Assembly: GCF_900102335.1 (NCBI RefSeq)
Contig: NZ_FNBM01000006.1
Coordinates: 1 to 64,000, forward strand
DNA length: 64,000 nt
Direction: 5' to 3'
From: Phytopseudomonas seleniipraecipitans
GTDB taxonomy: Bacteria; Pseudomonadota; Gammaproteobacteria; Pseudomonadales; Pseudomonadaceae
Both the position numbers and the translations under genes were made by a program. Positions 28,871 through 40,101 of this stretch are shown piece after piece (the first letter of the stretch is position 1; each line of letters opens with the position of its first letter). Under the pieces are notes generated by a model. The model ran no database searches and had not been told where the DNA came from. It saw only the letters and a program-made list of their open reading frames with translations.

Positions 28871-30103
28871 ATGAAAACACCTGCAATGCCCCCCGACAGC
28901 TGGCTGGTGAAACCGGCCCATCTTGCCTGGCTGAACGCCGAAGGCATGCGGCTGCTGCCGTTTGCCAGCACCTCCGGCGTCGCGCAGGGCTTCGCCGCTC
29001 TCGACTGTCACGGGCGACTGCCTGCGGGGGCCGGTGCTGAACTGATTCACACCACCCGCATGACCCACTGTTTCGCCCTGGCCCATATCCAGGGCGTGCC
29101 CGGTTATGTCCATCTGGTCGACCACGGTATCGCTGCGCTGCAGGGCGCCTTGCGTGACGAGGTGGCCGGCGGCTGGTTCGCCGATGCCAGCCGCAGCGGC
29201 GGCAAGTCCGCCTACCTGCATGCCTTTGTCGCGCTGGCCGCGAGCTCTGCGCAGGCTGCCCGCAGACCGGGAGCCAAGGTGCTCCTGGCCGAGGCGATCA
29301 GCATTATCGAGCGGCATTTCTGGTGTGAGGAGGAGGGCGCGTTGCGCGAGAGCTTCAGTGCTGACTGGTCGCAGGAAGAGGCCTATCGCGGCGCCAACAG
29401 CAACATGCATGGCACCGAGGCGTTTCTGGCCCTGGCCGATGTCACCGGCGACGCTCTCTGGCTGCACCGCGCATTGCGGATCGTCGAACGCTTGATCCAT
29501 GGCCATGCAGCCTCCCGTGGCTACGTGGTGGTCGAGCATTTTGATCGGCACTGGCAGTCTCTGCCGGAATACAACGATGACAATCGCGCCGACCCGTTTC
29601 GGCCCTATGGCAGCACGCCGGGGCACAGTTTCGAGTGGGCGCGCCTGTTGTTGCACCTCGAGGCGGCGTTGATCCGCGCCGAGCTCGACGCGCCAGACTG
29701 GTTGCTGGAGGATGCTCGCGGGCTGTTCGCCAGCGCCTGCCGCGATGCCTGGCAGGCCGACGGCAAGCCGGGGCTGGTCTACAGCCTCGACTGGCTGGGC
29801 CAGCCCGTGGTGCGGGCGCGGCTGCACTGGGTGCAGGCCGAGGCCAGCGCGGCGGCGGCAGCGCTGTTGCGGCGCACCGGGGAGGCCATGTACGAGCAGT
29901 GGTACCGGCGCTTCTGGGAGTTCACAGCTAGCTATTTCATCGATCTGCAACAGGGCAGCTGGCACCACGAACTCGACTGCGACAACCGGCCAGCCGCCAG
30001 TATCTGGCCGGGCAAGCCCGATCTCTATCACGCTTATCAGGCCGTTTTGTTGCCGCGTCTGGCCCTGGCACCGAGCCTGGCCACGGCATTGGCGGCGATG
30101 TAA
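28871..30103 (+). CDS. AGE-family sugar isomerase/epimerase (mannose or related aldose isomerase)
   Basis: A 410-residue alpha/alpha-barrel protein of the N-acylglucosamine 2-epimerase superfamily, closest in pattern to the YihS/ManI aldose-ketose isomerases. The catalytic His residues of that group are visible: ANSNMHGTEAFLAL, STPGHSFEWARLLL and KPDLYHAYQA. It probably interconverts mannose and fructose, or a similar sugar pair, feeding the glucose route. ATG 28871 follows GGAACAACAACA; the frame is open 84 bases further up through the palindromic repeat, which I do not count. It lies between gtrS and gtsA with its own candidate GltR promoter. The exact sugar is not determinable. Confidence 0.8.
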   Translation: MKTPAMPPDSWLVKPAHLAWLNAEGMRLLPFASTSGVAQGFAALDCHGRLPAGAGAELIHTTRMTHCFALAHIQGVPGYVHLVDHGIAALQGALRDEVAGGWFADASRSGGKSAYLHAFVALAASSAQAARRPGAKVLLAEAISIIERHFWCEEEGALRESFSADWSQEEAYRGANSNMHGTEAFLALADVTGDALWLHRALRIVERLIHGHAASRGYVVVEHFDRHWQSLPEYNDDNRADPFRPYGSTPGHSFEWARLLLHLEAALIRAELDAPDWLLEDARGLFASACRDAWQADGKPGLVYSLDWLGQPVVRARLHWVQAEASAAAAALLRRTGEAMYEQWYRRFWEFTASYFIDLQQGSWHHELDCDNRPAASIWPGKPDLYHAYQAVLLPRLALAPSLATALAAM

Positions 30104-30109
30104 CGAGGT

Positions 30110-30164
30110 GGTGACATTCGCGCGTCCCTTCGTTACCTGGCTATCCGCAAAGCCTGATTAAACT
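30110..30164 (+). promoter_or_regulatory. candidate GltR-dependent promoter of gtsA
   Basis: GGTGACA (30110-30116), 11 bases, CTTCGTTACCTGG (30128-30140), then TAAACT (30159-30164) as a possible -10 box. All spacings equal those in front of the isomerase gene. GTGAC and GTTAC are 21 bases apart. It begins seven bases after the stop codon of the isomerase gene, so gtsA can be expressed separately. Confidence 0.6.
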
Positions 30165-30196
30165 CCCTGCAACGCAAGCGCCACGACTTGCCCGAT

Positions 30197-30204
30197 AACA
30201 ACAA
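30197..30204 (+). promoter_or_regulatory. Crc/Hfq CA motif in the gtsA leader
   Basis: AACAACAA, exact match to AANAANAA, just upstream of the AAAGG ribosome binding site of gtsA. Confidence 0.72.
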
Positions 30205-30217
30205 GAAAGGTACCCCG

Positions 30218-31486
30218 ATGAACGCGATCACCCGTCTCGCTACTGCCGTTTCTCTCGCCTCGTTGTTCCCCCTCTCTGCCCTTGCAGCCGACTCCAAAGG
30301 TACGGTCGAAGTCGTGCACTGGTGGACGTCCGGCGGCGAGGCTGCAGCCGTGAAGGTTCTGCGTGAGCTGGTCGAAAAAGACGGCTACACCTGGAAGGAC
30401 AGCGCAGTAGCCGGTGGTGCCGGCTCCGCCGCGATGACCGTATTGAAGACCCGCGTGGTCTCGGGCAACCCACCCGGTGCCGCGCAGATCAAAGGGCCGG
30501 ATTTGCAGGAGTGGGGCGCGCTGGATCTGCTCGCCCCGCTGGATGACGTCGCCAAAGCCAATAATTGGGATGGGCTGCTATCCAAGACCGTCTCCAACAC
30601 CATGAAATACGACGGCCATTACGTCGCCGTGCCGGTGAACATCCACCGCGTCAACTGGCTGTGGATCAACCCGGAAGTGTTCAAGAAAGCCGGCATCGCT
30701 AAGGCGCCGACCACCCTCGAAGAGCTCTATGCAGCCGGTGACAAGCTCAAGGCTGCCGGCTTCGTACCCCTGGCCCATGGCGGCCAGCCGTGGCAGGACA
30801 GCACCGTATTCGAAGGCCTGGTGCTCGGCATCATGGGCGCCGAGGGCTACCACAAGGCGTTCGTCGAGAACGACGAAGCGACCCTTACCAGCCCACAGAT
30901 GACCGAAGTGTTCACCGCGCTGAAGAAACTCTCCACCTACATGGACGACAACCGCGCCGGCCGTGACTGGAACCTGGCCACCGCCGAGCTTATCGACGGC
31001 AAGGCCGGCATGCAGATCATGGGCGACTGGGCGAAGAGCGAGTGGACGGCCGCCGGCAAGGTCGCTGGCAAGGATTACCAGTGCGTGCCGATGCCAGGCA
31101 CAGCTGGCAGCTACACCTACAACATCGACTCGATGGCCATGTTCAAGCTCAAGAAGGAAGGCGACATCGCCGCCCAGCATGCACTCGCCCGCATCGCGCT
31201 GGAGCCCGAGTTCCAATACGTGTTCAACGAGAACAAGGGTTCGATCCCGGTGCGTTCCGATCTAGACATGAGCAAGTTCGACAGCTGCGCCCAGGCGTCC
31301 ATGAAGGATTTCCAGGAAGCCGACAAGAACGGCAAGCTGGAGCCGAGTATGGCCCACAGCATGGCCACCAACCTGGCGGTGCAGGGGGCGATCTTCGACG
31401 TGGTGACCAACTTCATGAGCGAGAAGAACGCCGACCCGAGCAAGGCCGGCGCGCAGATCTACGCGGCCATCAAGTCCGCACAGTAG
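30218..31486 (+). CDS. gtsA: GtsA, periplasmic glucose-binding protein of the Gts ABC importer
   Basis: A 422-residue extracellular solute-binding protein (family 1 type). Residues 1-24 are a Sec signal peptide with probable cleavage after ALA (LSALA-AD). The mature protein begins [15 protein letters not shown]. It delivers glucose (in P. putida also mannose) to GtsBC. ATG 30218 has AAAGG upstream. A stable stem-loop follows its stop, which may protect this message end so that the binding protein is made in excess over the membrane subunits. Confidence 0.93.
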   Translation: MNAITRLATAVSLASLFPLSALAADSKGTVEVVHWWTSGGEAAAVKVLRELVEKDGYTWKDSAVAGGAGSAAMTVLKTRVVSGNPPGAAQIKGPDLQEWGALDLLAPLDDVAKANNWDGLLSKTVSNTMKYDGHYVAVPVNIHRVNWLWINPEVFKKAGIAKAPTTLEELYAAGDKLKAAGFVPLAHGGQPWQDSTVFEGLVLGIMGAEGYHKAFVENDEATLTSPQMTEVFTALKKLSTYMDDNRAGRDWNLATAELIDGKAGMQIMGDWAKSEWTAAGKVAGKDYQCVPMPGTAGSYTYNIDSMAMFKLKKEGDIAAQHALARIALEPEFQYVFNENKGSIPVRSDLDMSKFDSCAQASMKDFQEADKNGKLEPSMAHSMATNLAVQGAIFDVVTNFMSEKNADPSKAGAQIYAAIKSAQ

Positions 31487-31493
31487 CTCTGTA

Positions 31494-31516
31494 GCGGGCC
31501 GTCGCTGGCGGCCCGC
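31494..31516 (+). other. stem-loop between gtsA and gtsB
   Basis: GCGGGCCG (31494-31501) pairs exactly with CGGCCCGC (31509-31516) around TCGCTGG. No T-run follows. Such hairpins behind binding-protein genes commonly slow 3' decay of the upstream message while allowing read-through. Confidence 0.65.
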
Positions 31517-31603
31517 GCACTTTCCCCAATCCCTCTGCGATAGGCAATTTGCCCCTCGTGGACGGCGTTCGCCCTGAAATTCATCTCCACACTGGTAATA
31601 CCG

Positions 31604-32512
31604 ATGAGTGTCACGACGGTAATCGGCAAGGCTTCACCCTTCGACGCGCTGCAACGCTGGCTGCCCAAGCTGGTGCTGGCGCCGAGCATGCTGGTGGTGC
31701 TGGTCGGCTTCTATGGCTACATCCTCTGGACGCTGGTGCTGTCATTCACCAACTCCAGCTTCATGCCCAGCTACAAGTGGGTCGGCCTGCAGCAATACGT
31801 ACGGCTGATGGACAACGACCGCTGGTGGGTGGCCAGCAAGAACCTGATGGTGTTCGGCGGCATGTTCATCGGCATCAGCCTGGTCATCGGCGTGCTGCTG
31901 GCGGTGCTGCTGGATCAGCGCATCCGCCGCGAAGGCTTCATCCGCACCGTCTACCTGTACCCGATGGCGCTGTCGATGATCGTCACCGGTACCGCCTGGA
32001 AATGGCTGCTCAACCCCGGCCTGGGCCTCGACAAGATGCTGCGCGACTGGGGCTGGGAAGGCTTTCGCCTGGACTGGCTGGTGGATCAGGATCGGGTCGT
32101 CTACTGCCTGGTGATCGCTGCTGTGTGGCAGGCCTCGGGCTTCGTCATGGCGTTGTTCCTCGCCGGGCTGCGCAGCGTCGATCAGTCGATCATCCGTGCG
32201 GCTCAGGTAGACGGCGCGAGCCTGCCGACCATCTACCTGCGCATCGTCCTGCCGAGCCTGCGGCCGGTGTTCTTCAGTGCCGTGATGATCCTCGCCCACA
32301 TTGCCATCAAGAGCTTTGACCTGGTGGCGGCGATGACCGCTGGCGGCCCCGGTTACTCCTCCGATCTGCCGGCGATGTTCATGTACAACTTCACCTTCAG
32401 CCGCGGCCAGATGGGCATCGGCTCGGCCAGCGCGATGATGATGCTCGGCGCGATCCTGGCGATTCTGGTGCCCTATCTCTACTCGGAACTGCGGGGCAAA
32501 CGCCATGACTAG
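31604..32512 (+). CDS. gtsB: GtsB, permease subunit of the glucose ABC importer
   Basis: A 302-residue inner-membrane protein of the MalF-like carbohydrate permease family with about six helices, the first near residues 20-45. The EAA loop that contacts the ATPase is AAQVDGASLPTIYLRIVLP. It pairs with GtsC. It starts at ATG 31604 with only a weak ribosome binding site, consistent with lower synthesis than GtsA. The 3' end overlaps gtsC by eight bases. Confidence 0.93.
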   Translation: MSVTTVIGKASPFDALQRWLPKLVLAPSMLVVLVGFYGYILWTLVLSFTNSSFMPSYKWVGLQQYVRLMDNDRWWVASKNLMVFGGMFIGISLVIGVLLAVLLDQRIRREGFIRTVYLYPMALSMIVTGTAWKWLLNPGLGLDKMLRDWGWEGFRLDWLVDQDRVVYCLVIAAVWQASGFVMALFLAGLRSVDQSIIRAAQVDGASLPTIYLRIVLPSLRPVFFSAVMILAHIAIKSFDLVAAMTAGGPGYSSDLPAMFMYNFTFSRGQMGIGSASAMMMLGAILAILVPYLYSELRGKRHD

Positions 32513-33335
32513 AGCCTTCAGCTCAAGCCGTGTGGCGATCTACGCCACCCTGCTGTTCGCCGCGGCGCTGTATCTGGTGCCGCTGATCGTGATGCTGCTG
32601 ACCAGCTTCAAGACCCCCGAGGACGTGCGTGCCGGCAACCTGCTTTCGTGGCCTGAAGCGTTCACTTTGATCGGCTGGGTCAAGGCCTGGGACGTGGTAG
32701 GTGGTTACTTCTGGAACTCGGTGAAGATCGCCGTGCCGGCGGTGCTGATTTCCACCGCGGTCGGCGCCCTGAATGGTTACGTGTTGTCGATGTGGCGCTT
32801 TCGCGGCTCGCAGCTGTTCTTCGGTCTGCTGCTGTTCGGCTGCTTCCTGCCGTTCCAGACGGTGTTGCTGCCAGCCTCGTTCACCCTCGGCAAGTTCGGC
32901 CTGGCCAATACCACCACGGGCCTGGTGCTGATCCATGTGGTCTACGGCATCGCCTTCACCACGCTGTTCTTTCGCAACTTTTACGTCAGCGTGCCGGATG
33001 CCCTGGTCAAGGCGGCGCGCCTCGACGGCGCCGGCTTCTTCACCATCTTCGGACGCATCCTGCTGCCCATGTCGCTGCCGATCATCATGGTCTGCCTGAT
33101 CTGGCAGTTCACCCAGATCTGGAACGATTTCCTGTTCGGCGTGGTGTTCGCCAGTGGTGATTCGCAGCCGATCACCGTGGCCCTCAACAACCTGGTGAAT
33201 ACCAGCACTGGGGCCAAGGAATACAACGTGGACATGGCCGCGGCGATGATCGCCGGGCTACCGACCCTGCTGGTGTACGTCGTGGCGGGCAAATATTTTC
33301 TGCGCGGCCTCACGGCCGGCGCGGTGAAGGGTTGA
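32505..33335 (+). CDS. gtsC: GtsC, permease subunit of the glucose ABC importer
   Basis: A 276-residue MalG-like permease with about six membrane helices. The EAA loop is KAARLDGAGFFTIFGRILLP. The ATG overlaps the end of gtsB by eight bases, which indicates coupled translation of the two permease subunits. gtsD follows 29 bases downstream. Confidence 0.93.
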   Translation: MTRAFSSSRVAIYATLLFAAALYLVPLIVMLLTSFKTPEDVRAGNLLSWPEAFTLIGWVKAWDVVGGYFWNSVKIAVPAVLISTAVGALNGYVLSMWRFRGSQLFFGLLLFGCFLPFQTVLLPASFTLGKFGLANTTTGLVLIHVVYGIAFTTLFFRNFYVSVPDALVKAARLDGAGFFTIFGRILLPMSLPIIMVCLIWQFTQIWNDFLFGVVFASGDSQPITVALNNLVNTSTGAKEYNVDMAAAMIAGLPTLLVYVVAGKYFLRGLTAGAVKG

Positions 33336-33364
33336 AAGCTGCGCTTTCAAACGTGGAGAAGTAC

Positions 33365-34513
33365 ATGGCAACGCTCGAACTGCGCAACGTCAACAAGTCC
33401 TATGGCAGCGGCCTGGCCGATACCCTCAAGTGCATCGACCTGAAGATCGATGCGGGTGAGTTCCTGATTCTGGTCGGCCCGTCGGGCTGCGGTAAGTCCA
33501 CCCTGATGAACTGCATCGCCGGGCTGGAGAGCATCAGCAACGGCGCGATCCTGGTCGACGATACCGACATCAGCGGCATGAGCCCCAAGGATCGCGACAT
33601 CGCCATGGTGTTCCAGTCCTACGCGCTGTACCCGACCATGAGCGTGCGCGACAACATCGCCTTCGGCTTGAAGATGCGCAAGATGGCCCCTGCGGCCATC
33701 GACGAGGAAGTGGCACGGGTCGCCAAGCTGCTGCAGATCGAGCACCTGCTCAAACGCAAACCGGGCCAGCTGTCCGGTGGCCAACAGCAGCGCGTTGCCA
33801 TGGGCCGGGCGCTGGCGCGGCGGCCGAAGATCTACCTGTTCGATGAGCCGCTGTCCAACCTCGACGCCAAGCTGCGGGTGGAGATGCGCACCGAAATCAA
33901 GCTGATGCACCAGCGCCTGAAGACCACCACGGTGTACGTCACCCATGACCAGATCGAGGCCATGACCCTGGGCGACAAGGTGGCGGTGATGAAGGAGGGC
34001 GTGATCCAGCAGTTCGGCACCCCGCAGGATATCTACAACGACCCTGCCAACCTGTTCGTGGCCAGCTTCATTGGCTCGCCGCCGATGAACTTCGTGCCCG
34101 TGCAGTTGCAGCGTCGTGCGGACCAGGTATGGGCAACGCTGACCTCGTCGAGCGGCAGCTGCGAGTTGCCGCTCGGCCAGCTGCCCGAAGGCACCGAACA
34201 GCGCGCCTTGCTGCTCGGCATCCGCCCCGAACAGATCCAGCCCACCAGCGCACCCGGTCAAGCCGCTTCGCTGCCTGCAGTGGTCGAGGTCACCGAGCCT
34301 ACCGGGCCGGACACCCTGGTGTTCGTCAGCGTCAATGACAGCAAGCTGTGCTGCCGCCTGGCGCCGGATCAGGCGCCAAATATCGGGCAGAGCGTCGAGC
34401 TGCAGATCGATGCGTCGCGCGTGTTGCTGTTCGATGCCGACAGCGGCGAACGCGTTCGGCCCGAGGCGCAGGCCTCGCTACAGAGCAATGTCACGCACTT
34501 GAAGAATCGTTGA
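33365..34513 (+). CDS. gtsD: GtsD, ATPase subunit of the glucose ABC importer (MalK/UgpC type)
   Basis: A 382-residue CUT1-type ATPase. Walker A is GPSGCGKST, the signature is [15 protein letters not shown] and Walker B is [12 protein letters not shown], followed by the switch His in [14 protein letters not shown]. The C-terminal 130 residues are the regulatory OB/TOBE domain with [10 protein letters not shown] chose ATG 33365 ([14 protein letters not shown]) over an in-frame start at 33332 that overlaps gtsC; GTGGAG precedes the chosen codon. Confidence 0.93.
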   Translation: MATLELRNVNKSYGSGLADTLKCIDLKIDAGEFLILVGPSGCGKSTLMNCIAGLESISNGAILVDDTDISGMSPKDRDIAMVFQSYALYPTMSVRDNIAFGLKMRKMAPAAIDEEVARVAKLLQIEHLLKRKPGQLSGGQQQRVAMGRALARRPKIYLFDEPLSNLDAKLRVEMRTEIKLMHQRLKTTTVYVTHDQIEAMTLGDKVAVMKEGVIQQFGTPQDIYNDPANLFVASFIGSPPMNFVPVQLQRRADQVWATLTSSSGSCELPLGQLPEGTEQRALLLGIRPEQIQPTSAPGQAASLPAVVEVTEPTGPDTLVFVSVNDSKLCCRLAPDQAPNIGQSVELQIDASRVLLFDADSGERVRPEAQASLQSNVTHLKNR

Positions 34514-34529
34514 TAAGGAGTCGGTCTCG

Positions 34530-34550
34530 CAGGCGTCTTCCCGACGCCTG
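34530..34550 (+). other. stem-loop between gtsD and the porin gene
   Basis: CAGGCGTC (34530-34537) pairs exactly with GACGCCTG (34543-34550) around TTCCC. No T-run follows. It may separate message stability of gts and porin segments. Confidence 0.55.
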
Positions 34551-34560
34551 GCTGTCCTGA

Positions 34561-35841
<1,281 letters not shown>

Positions 35842-35879
35842 GGCGCTGACGCGTTGCCCATCCTGCGGATTCCCCATCC

Positions 35880-36130
35880 CGTAGGGTGGGTGAAGGTGTG
35901 GGGCGCGCGGCCGCTGGATTCGATCTGGTTTTCGGGCGCCGTACCCACCATCGGTATCGGCGTCGCCCGCGTGGTGGGTTACGCAGCGCTCCAGGATCGT
36001 GGTGAGTCGACGTTTTAGAGTTCTGGCGCCGCTTCACCCACCCTACGGATTCACATCACGTAGGGCGGTTGAAGGTGCGGGTCGCTATCGCTGGGCTTGG
36101 CTCGGTCTCTGGGCGCCGTAACCCACCATT
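35880..36130. repeat. inverted-repeat region between the porin gene and hexR
   Basis: The 311-base gap between two converging genes holds no gene. CGTAGGGTGGGTGAAG at 35880-35895 is inverted as CTTCACCCACCCTACG at 36032-36047. Inside, GTACCCACCA (from 35941) is inverted as TGGTGGGTTAC (ending about 35982). A further copy beginning CGTAGGGCGGTTGAAG starts at 36059 and ends near ACCCACCA at about 36128. The nested palindromes look like another dispersed repeat family and could act as a bidirectional transcription barrier. Confidence 0.7.
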
Positions 36131-36152
36131 GGCATCGGCATGGACGCCGGCC

Positions 36153-37022
36153 TCAGCCCGGCTCTTCGTTGGCCGGATAGCGGCTGGCGTTGAGGCTTTC
36201 CTTGATCTTGCGCAGGTGCGGCTGAAAGTCCGCACCGCGGCGCAGGGTCATGCCCGTGGCGAGCACGTCGAGCACCGTCAACTGGATGATGCGTGAGGTC
36301 ATCGGCATGTAGATGTCGGTGTCTTCGGGCAGCGGGATATGCACGCTCAGGCTGCAGGCCTGGGCCAGAGGCGAACCGGCTGCGGTCAGGCCGAGCACCG
36401 AGGCGCCATTTTCCCTGGCCAGGCGCGCCACTTCGACCAGTTCCCGGGTGCGCCCGGTATAGGAAATGATCACGAACAGATCACCGGTGTGCGCCACCGA
36501 CGCCAGCATGCGCTGCATCAGCACGTCGGCATGAGCGGACACCGCCAGATTGAAACGGAAGAATTTGTGCTGGGCATCCAGGGCGACCGGTGCCGAAGCG
36601 CCCAGGCCGAAGAAGTGGATCTGCCGGGCCTGGATCAACAGGTCGACGGCGCGGCTGATCAAGTTCGGGTCGAGGCTCTGGCAGGCGCTGTCCAGCGAGG
36701 CGATGGCGCTGCCGAAAATCTTCCGTGTGTAAGCCTCAGGGCCGTCATCGGCTTCCACTGCGCGGCTCACATACGCCGCGCCGCTGGCCAGGCTCTGTGC
36801 CAGCTGCATCTTCAGCTCGGGGTAACCATTGACGCCGAACGAGCGACAGAAGCGGTTCACCGTCGGCTCGCTGACCTGGGCGGCCTGGGCAAGGGCCGCG
36901 ATACTCAGGCGGGTGGCCTGCTGCGGATTAAGCAGTATCACTTCGGCGACCTTGCGCTCTGCCTTGTTGAGGCTGTCGAGGCGGCCCTGGATCTGCTCGA
37001 GAAGGTTGCGCACGCGATCCAT
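36153..37022 (-). CDS. hexR: HexR, RpiR-family repressor of central carbon genes
   Basis: A 289-residue regulator. The N-terminal helix-turn-helix of the RpiR kind covers about residues 1-77 ([25 protein letters not shown]) and a SIS sugar-phosphate domain lies at about 120-250 ([21 protein letters not shown]). In pseudomonads it represses zwf-pgl-eda, edd-glk and gap and is released by KDPG. It is divergent from zwf; the shared 166-base region carries a HexR-type dyad, so it likely also controls itself. Confidence 0.95.
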   Translation of the reverse strand: MDRVRNLLEQIQGRLDSLNKAERKVAEVILLNPQQATRLSIAALAQAAQVSEPTVNRFCRSFGVNGYPELKMQLAQSLASGAAYVSRAVEADDGPEAYTRKIFGSAIASLDSACQSLDPNLISRAVDLLIQARQIHFFGLGASAPVALDAQHKFFRFNLAVSAHADVLMQRMLASVAHTGDLFVIISYTGRTRELVEVARLARENGASVLGLTAAGSPLAQACSLSVHIPLPEDTDIYMPMTSRIIQLTVLDVLATGMTLRRGADFQPHLRKIKESLNASRYPANEEPG

Positions 37023-37104
37023 TATTGTCCTTGTCTGATAAAGCGTCGGTCAATCGTACGGCCGCCGCTGTCTACTGGCTATCGAGATCTGCAGTCTATG
37101 AAAA

Positions 37105-37123
37105 TGTTGTTTTTATTACTACA
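37105..37123. promoter_or_regulatory. HexR-type operator in the hexR/zwf intergenic region
   Basis: TGTTGTTTTTATTACTACA is a near-palindrome (TGTtGT-N7-ACTACA, one mismatch between arms). It resembles both the gap/edd operator of this window and the gammaproteobacterial HexR pattern TGTARTTWWAYTACA. It lies 66 bases before zwf. Confidence 0.72.
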
Positions 37124-37175
37124 TTTACGGTTGCGAAATTGGCGGGCAACCGCTATCAATAGGGTAACTTGATAG

Positions 37176-37183
37176 AAGAACAA
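37176..37183 (+). promoter_or_regulatory. possible CA motif in the zwf leader
   Basis: AAGAACAA fits AANAANAA and lies five bases before ATG 37189, in the place a ribosome binding site would occupy. It is less A/C-regular than the gltR and gtsA motifs, so confidence is lower. Confidence 0.45.
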
Positions 37184-37188
37184 ACATC

Positions 37189-38658
37189 ATGTCTCCGAAT
37201 CCCGTTGAGCCTTGTACCTTCGCTCTGTTTGGCGCCCTTGGCGACCTGGCACTGCGTAAGCTGTTTCCCGCCCTCTATCAGCTCGATCGAGCCGAATTGC
37301 TGCATGAGGACACTCACCTCCTGGCGCTGGCCCGCGAAGGCGGTGATCCGACGACTCACCTGAGTACCATCGACAAGCACTTGCGTCGATACGTGCCAGC
37401 CAACGAGCTGGACGAAGCGGTGCTGCAGCGCTTTCAGGCGCGCCTGCGCTACCTGAGCATGGAATTTCTGCCGCCCGACAGCTACCCGCAGCTAGCGGAG
37501 GCGGTTGGTAACGGTCGCCAGTTGATCGCTTACTTTGCCACGCCTGCTTCGGTATATGGCGGCATTTGCGCCAACCTGGCGGCGGTCGGCCTCGCCGAGG
37601 GCACCCGCGTGGTGCTCGAGAAGCCTATTGGCCATGACCTGCAATCGTCTCGTGCGGTCAACGATGCCGTGGCCGCGTATTTTCCAGAGACTCAGGTTTA
37701 TCGGATCGACCACTACCTGGGCAAGGAAACGGTGCAGAACCTGATCGCTCTGCGTTTCGCCAACAGCCTGTTCGAAACCCAGTGGAACCAGAACCACATC
37801 ACCCACGTGGAAATCACTGTGGCGGAGAAGGTCGGCATCGAAGGCCGCTGGGGCTATTTCGACAAGGCCGGGCAGCTGCGCGATATGATCCAGAACCACC
37901 TGTTGCAGCTGCTCTGCCTGATCGCCATGGACCCGCCCGGCGACTTGTCGGCCGATGCCATTCGTGACGAAAAGGTCAAGGTGCTCAAGGCGCTGGAACC
38001 GATGAACGCCGAGCAACTGTCCCGCCATGTCGTACGAGGCCAGTACGTGGCCGGTACCAGCGATGGCAAATCAGTACCCGGTTATCTCGAAGAAGAGAAT
38101 TCCAACGCCCACAGCGATACCGAAACCTTCGTCGCATTGCGGGCCGACATCCGCAACTGGCGTTGGGCCGGTGTACCGTTCTATCTGCGCACCGGCAAGC
38201 GCATGGCCCAGAAGCTGTCGCAGATCGTCATCCACTTCAAAGAACCGCCGCACTATATCTTCGCCCCCGAGCAACGGCAGTTGATTGGCAACAAGCTGAT
38301 CATTCGCCTGCAGCCGGACGAGAGCATTTCCCTGCAGGTAATGACCAAGGACCAGGGGCTCGACAAGGGCATGCAGCTGCGTAGCGGTCCGCTGCAGCTG
38401 AATTTTTCGGCGACCTACGGCAGTTCGCGAATTCCCGATGCCTACGAACGCTTGCTGCTGGAGGTCATGCGTGGCAACCAGAATCTGTTTGTGCGCAAGG
38501 ATGAAATTGAACACGCCTGGCAATGGTGCGATCAACTGATCGCCGGCTGGAAGAAACTCGGCGACCCACCCAAACCGTATGTCGCCGGCTCCTGGGGACC
38601 GATGAGCTCCATCGCCCTGATCACTCGCGACGGGAGGGCCTGGTATGGCGATCTCTAA
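37189..38658 (+). CDS. zwf: Zwf, glucose-6-phosphate 1-dehydrogenase
   Basis: A 489-residue enzyme oxidising glucose 6-phosphate to 6-phosphogluconolactone. The nucleotide-binding start is [20 protein letters not shown]; the substrate site is [14 protein letters not shown] with the catalytic His downstream of it ([10 protein letters not shown]). Length is typical. It is the first gene of zwf-pgl-eda and is divergent from hexR. The 3' end overlaps pgl by 14 bases. Confidence 0.97.
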   Translation: MSPNPVEPCTFALFGALGDLALRKLFPALYQLDRAELLHEDTHLLALAREGGDPTTHLSTIDKHLRRYVPANELDEAVLQRFQARLRYLSMEFLPPDSYPQLAEAVGNGRQLIAYFATPASVYGGICANLAAVGLAEGTRVVLEKPIGHDLQSSRAVNDAVAAYFPETQVYRIDHYLGKETVQNLIALRFANSLFETQWNQNHITHVEITVAEKVGIEGRWGYFDKAGQLRDMIQNHLLQLLCLIAMDPPGDLSADAIRDEKVKVLKALEPMNAEQLSRHVVRGQYVAGTSDGKSVPGYLEEENSNAHSDTETFVALRADIRNWRWAGVPFYLRTGKRMAQKLSQIVIHFKEPPHYIFAPEQRQLIGNKLIIRLQPDESISLQVMTKDQGLDKGMQLRSGPLQLNFSATYGSSRIPDAYERLLLEVMRGNQNLFVRKDEIEHAWQWCDQLIAGWKKLGDPPKPYVAGSWGPMSSIALITRDGRAWYGDL

Positions 38659-39358
38659 TCTCGAATTCCCCGTGGGCGTCGTCGCCCGCAGCCACAGTGA
38701 CTCGCAGCATCTGGCTCAGGCGCTGGCCGAGAACGTGGCCGGTGCACTGCGCACAGCGATCGACAGTCATGGTCATGCCACGCTGGTGGTGTCTGGCGGA
38801 CGCAGTCCGATCGCCTTCTTCAAAGTATTGGCGCAGCAAGATTTGCCGTGGGCCAAAGTGCTGGTAAGCCTGGCTGACGAGCGTTGGGTGCCAGTTGGCC
38901 ACGAAGACAGCAACGAGGCACTGGTACGCCAGCACTTGCTGCAAGGGCCAGCTGCCGAAGCGCGTCTGCTGGGCCTGTACCACAGTGCGAGCAGCCTCGA
39001 AGAGGCAGCCAAGCTCACCGAAAAAGCGCTCGATGATCTGCCGGCCATCGATGTCCTGGTGCTGGGCATGGGCGCCGACGGGCATACCGCCTCGTTGTTC
39101 CCAAACAGCCCCAACCTCGATGACGCACTAAGCGAAAATTGTTCGCGCCGCTGTCTGCCAATGCTCGCACCGAGCGTGCCGCATCAACGTCTCACCCTGA
39201 CCTTGCCCTTGCTCAAGGCGGCGCGCCTGCCGCTGCTGTCGATCGAAGGTGAGGGCAAGCTGCGCGTGCTGGAACAGGCACTGCAGCAACGCGACCACAA
39301 CGCTATGCCAATCAGCGCGTTTCTGAACGCGCCGCTCGAAATTTACTGGTGCCCGTAG
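38645..39358 (+). CDS. pgl: Pgl, 6-phosphogluconolactonase
   Basis: A 237-residue hydrolase of the NagB/Pgl superfamily opening 6-phosphogluconolactone. [16 protein letters not shown] and [16 protein letters not shown] are the active-site blocks. It starts at ATG 38645, 14 bases inside the zwf end, with GGGAGG upstream; eda follows 22 bases after its stop. Confidence 0.95.
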   Translation: MAISNLEFPVGVVARSHSDSQHLAQALAENVAGALRTAIDSHGHATLVVSGGRSPIAFFKVLAQQDLPWAKVLVSLADERWVPVGHEDSNEALVRQHLLQGPAAEARLLGLYHSASSLEEAAKLTEKALDDLPAIDVLVLGMGADGHTASLFPNSPNLDDALSENCSRRCLPMLAPSVPHQRLTLTLPLLKAARLPLLSIEGEGKLRVLEQALQQRDHNAMPISAFLNAPLEIYWCP

Positions 39359-39380
39359 TAGGCCAATAGGAACGCACAAC

Positions 39381-40040
39381 ATGACACACCCCATCAGTCG
39401 CCCAGCTCCCACCATGGCCGAAAAGATCGACAGCATCGATGCGCTCTGCGCTCGGGCGCGGATCATGCCGGTGATCACCATTGCCCGCGAGGAAGATATT
39501 CTGCCGCTGGCCGATGCTCTGGATGCAGGCGGCCTGCAAGTGCTGGAAATTACCTTGCGTTCGGCGCATGGCCTGACCGCCATCCGCCGCTTGCGCGAAG
39601 AGCGCCCTCATCTTTGCGTTGGCGCCGGCACAGTGCTCGACCGGCACATGCTTGACGCCGTCGTGGAGGCTGGCGCGCAATTCATCGTCAGCCCTGGCTC
39701 CACCGACGAGCTGCTGCGCGCCGCGCTCGACTGCCCGGTACCGCTGCTGCCTGGTATTGCCAGTGCTTCGGAGATCATGGTCGGCTACGCCCTGGGTTAT
39801 CGCCGTTTCAAGCTGTTCCCTGCGGAAGTCTGTGGTGGCACCGCTGCGCTCAAGGCGCTTGGCGGCCCGTTCGGCGATATACGTTTCTGCCCAACCGGCG
39901 GCGTCAGCCCGGACAACCTGAAACGTTACATGGCGCTGTCCAACGTAATGTGCGTCGGCGGCAGCTGGATGCTGGACAGCTCTGCCGGCTGGGACGCCGT
40001 ACGCCAGGCCAGTGCTGACGCTCTAGCCCTGCTCGACTGA
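39381..40040 (+). CDS. eda: Eda, KDPG aldolase
   Basis: A 219-residue class I aldolase splitting 2-keto-3-deoxy-6-phosphogluconate to pyruvate and glyceraldehyde 3-phosphate. The catalytic Glu is in LEITLRS and the Schiff-base Lys in FKLFPAEVCGG; GAGTVLD and CPTGGV complete the site. It ends the zwf-pgl-eda operon. Its product glyceraldehyde 3-phosphate is the substrate of the GAPDH coded 61 bases downstream. Confidence 0.96.
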   Translation: MTHPISRPAPTMAEKIDSIDALCARARIMPVITIAREEDILPLADALDAGGLQVLEITLRSAHGLTAIRRLREERPHLCVGAGTVLDRHMLDAVVEAGAQFIVSPGSTDELLRAALDCPVPLLPGIASASEIMVGYALGYRRFKLFPAEVCGGTAALKALGGPFGDIRFCPTGGVSPDNLKRYMALSNVMCVGGSWMLDSSAGWDAVRQASADALALLD

Positions 40041-40061
40041 GCGAATCCGCCTCGTCATGGT

Positions 40062-40085
40062 CCGGCCGCTCGGCCGGGCTTTCTC
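40062..40085 (+). terminator. weak hairpin after eda
   Basis: CCGGCC-GCTC-GGCCGG (40062-40077) followed by GCTTTCTCC. The stem is short and the T-run interrupted, so it may only attenuate between eda and the GAPDH gene. Confidence 0.35.
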
Positions 40086-40101
40086 CGCCCTGGAGTCTTC
40101 C

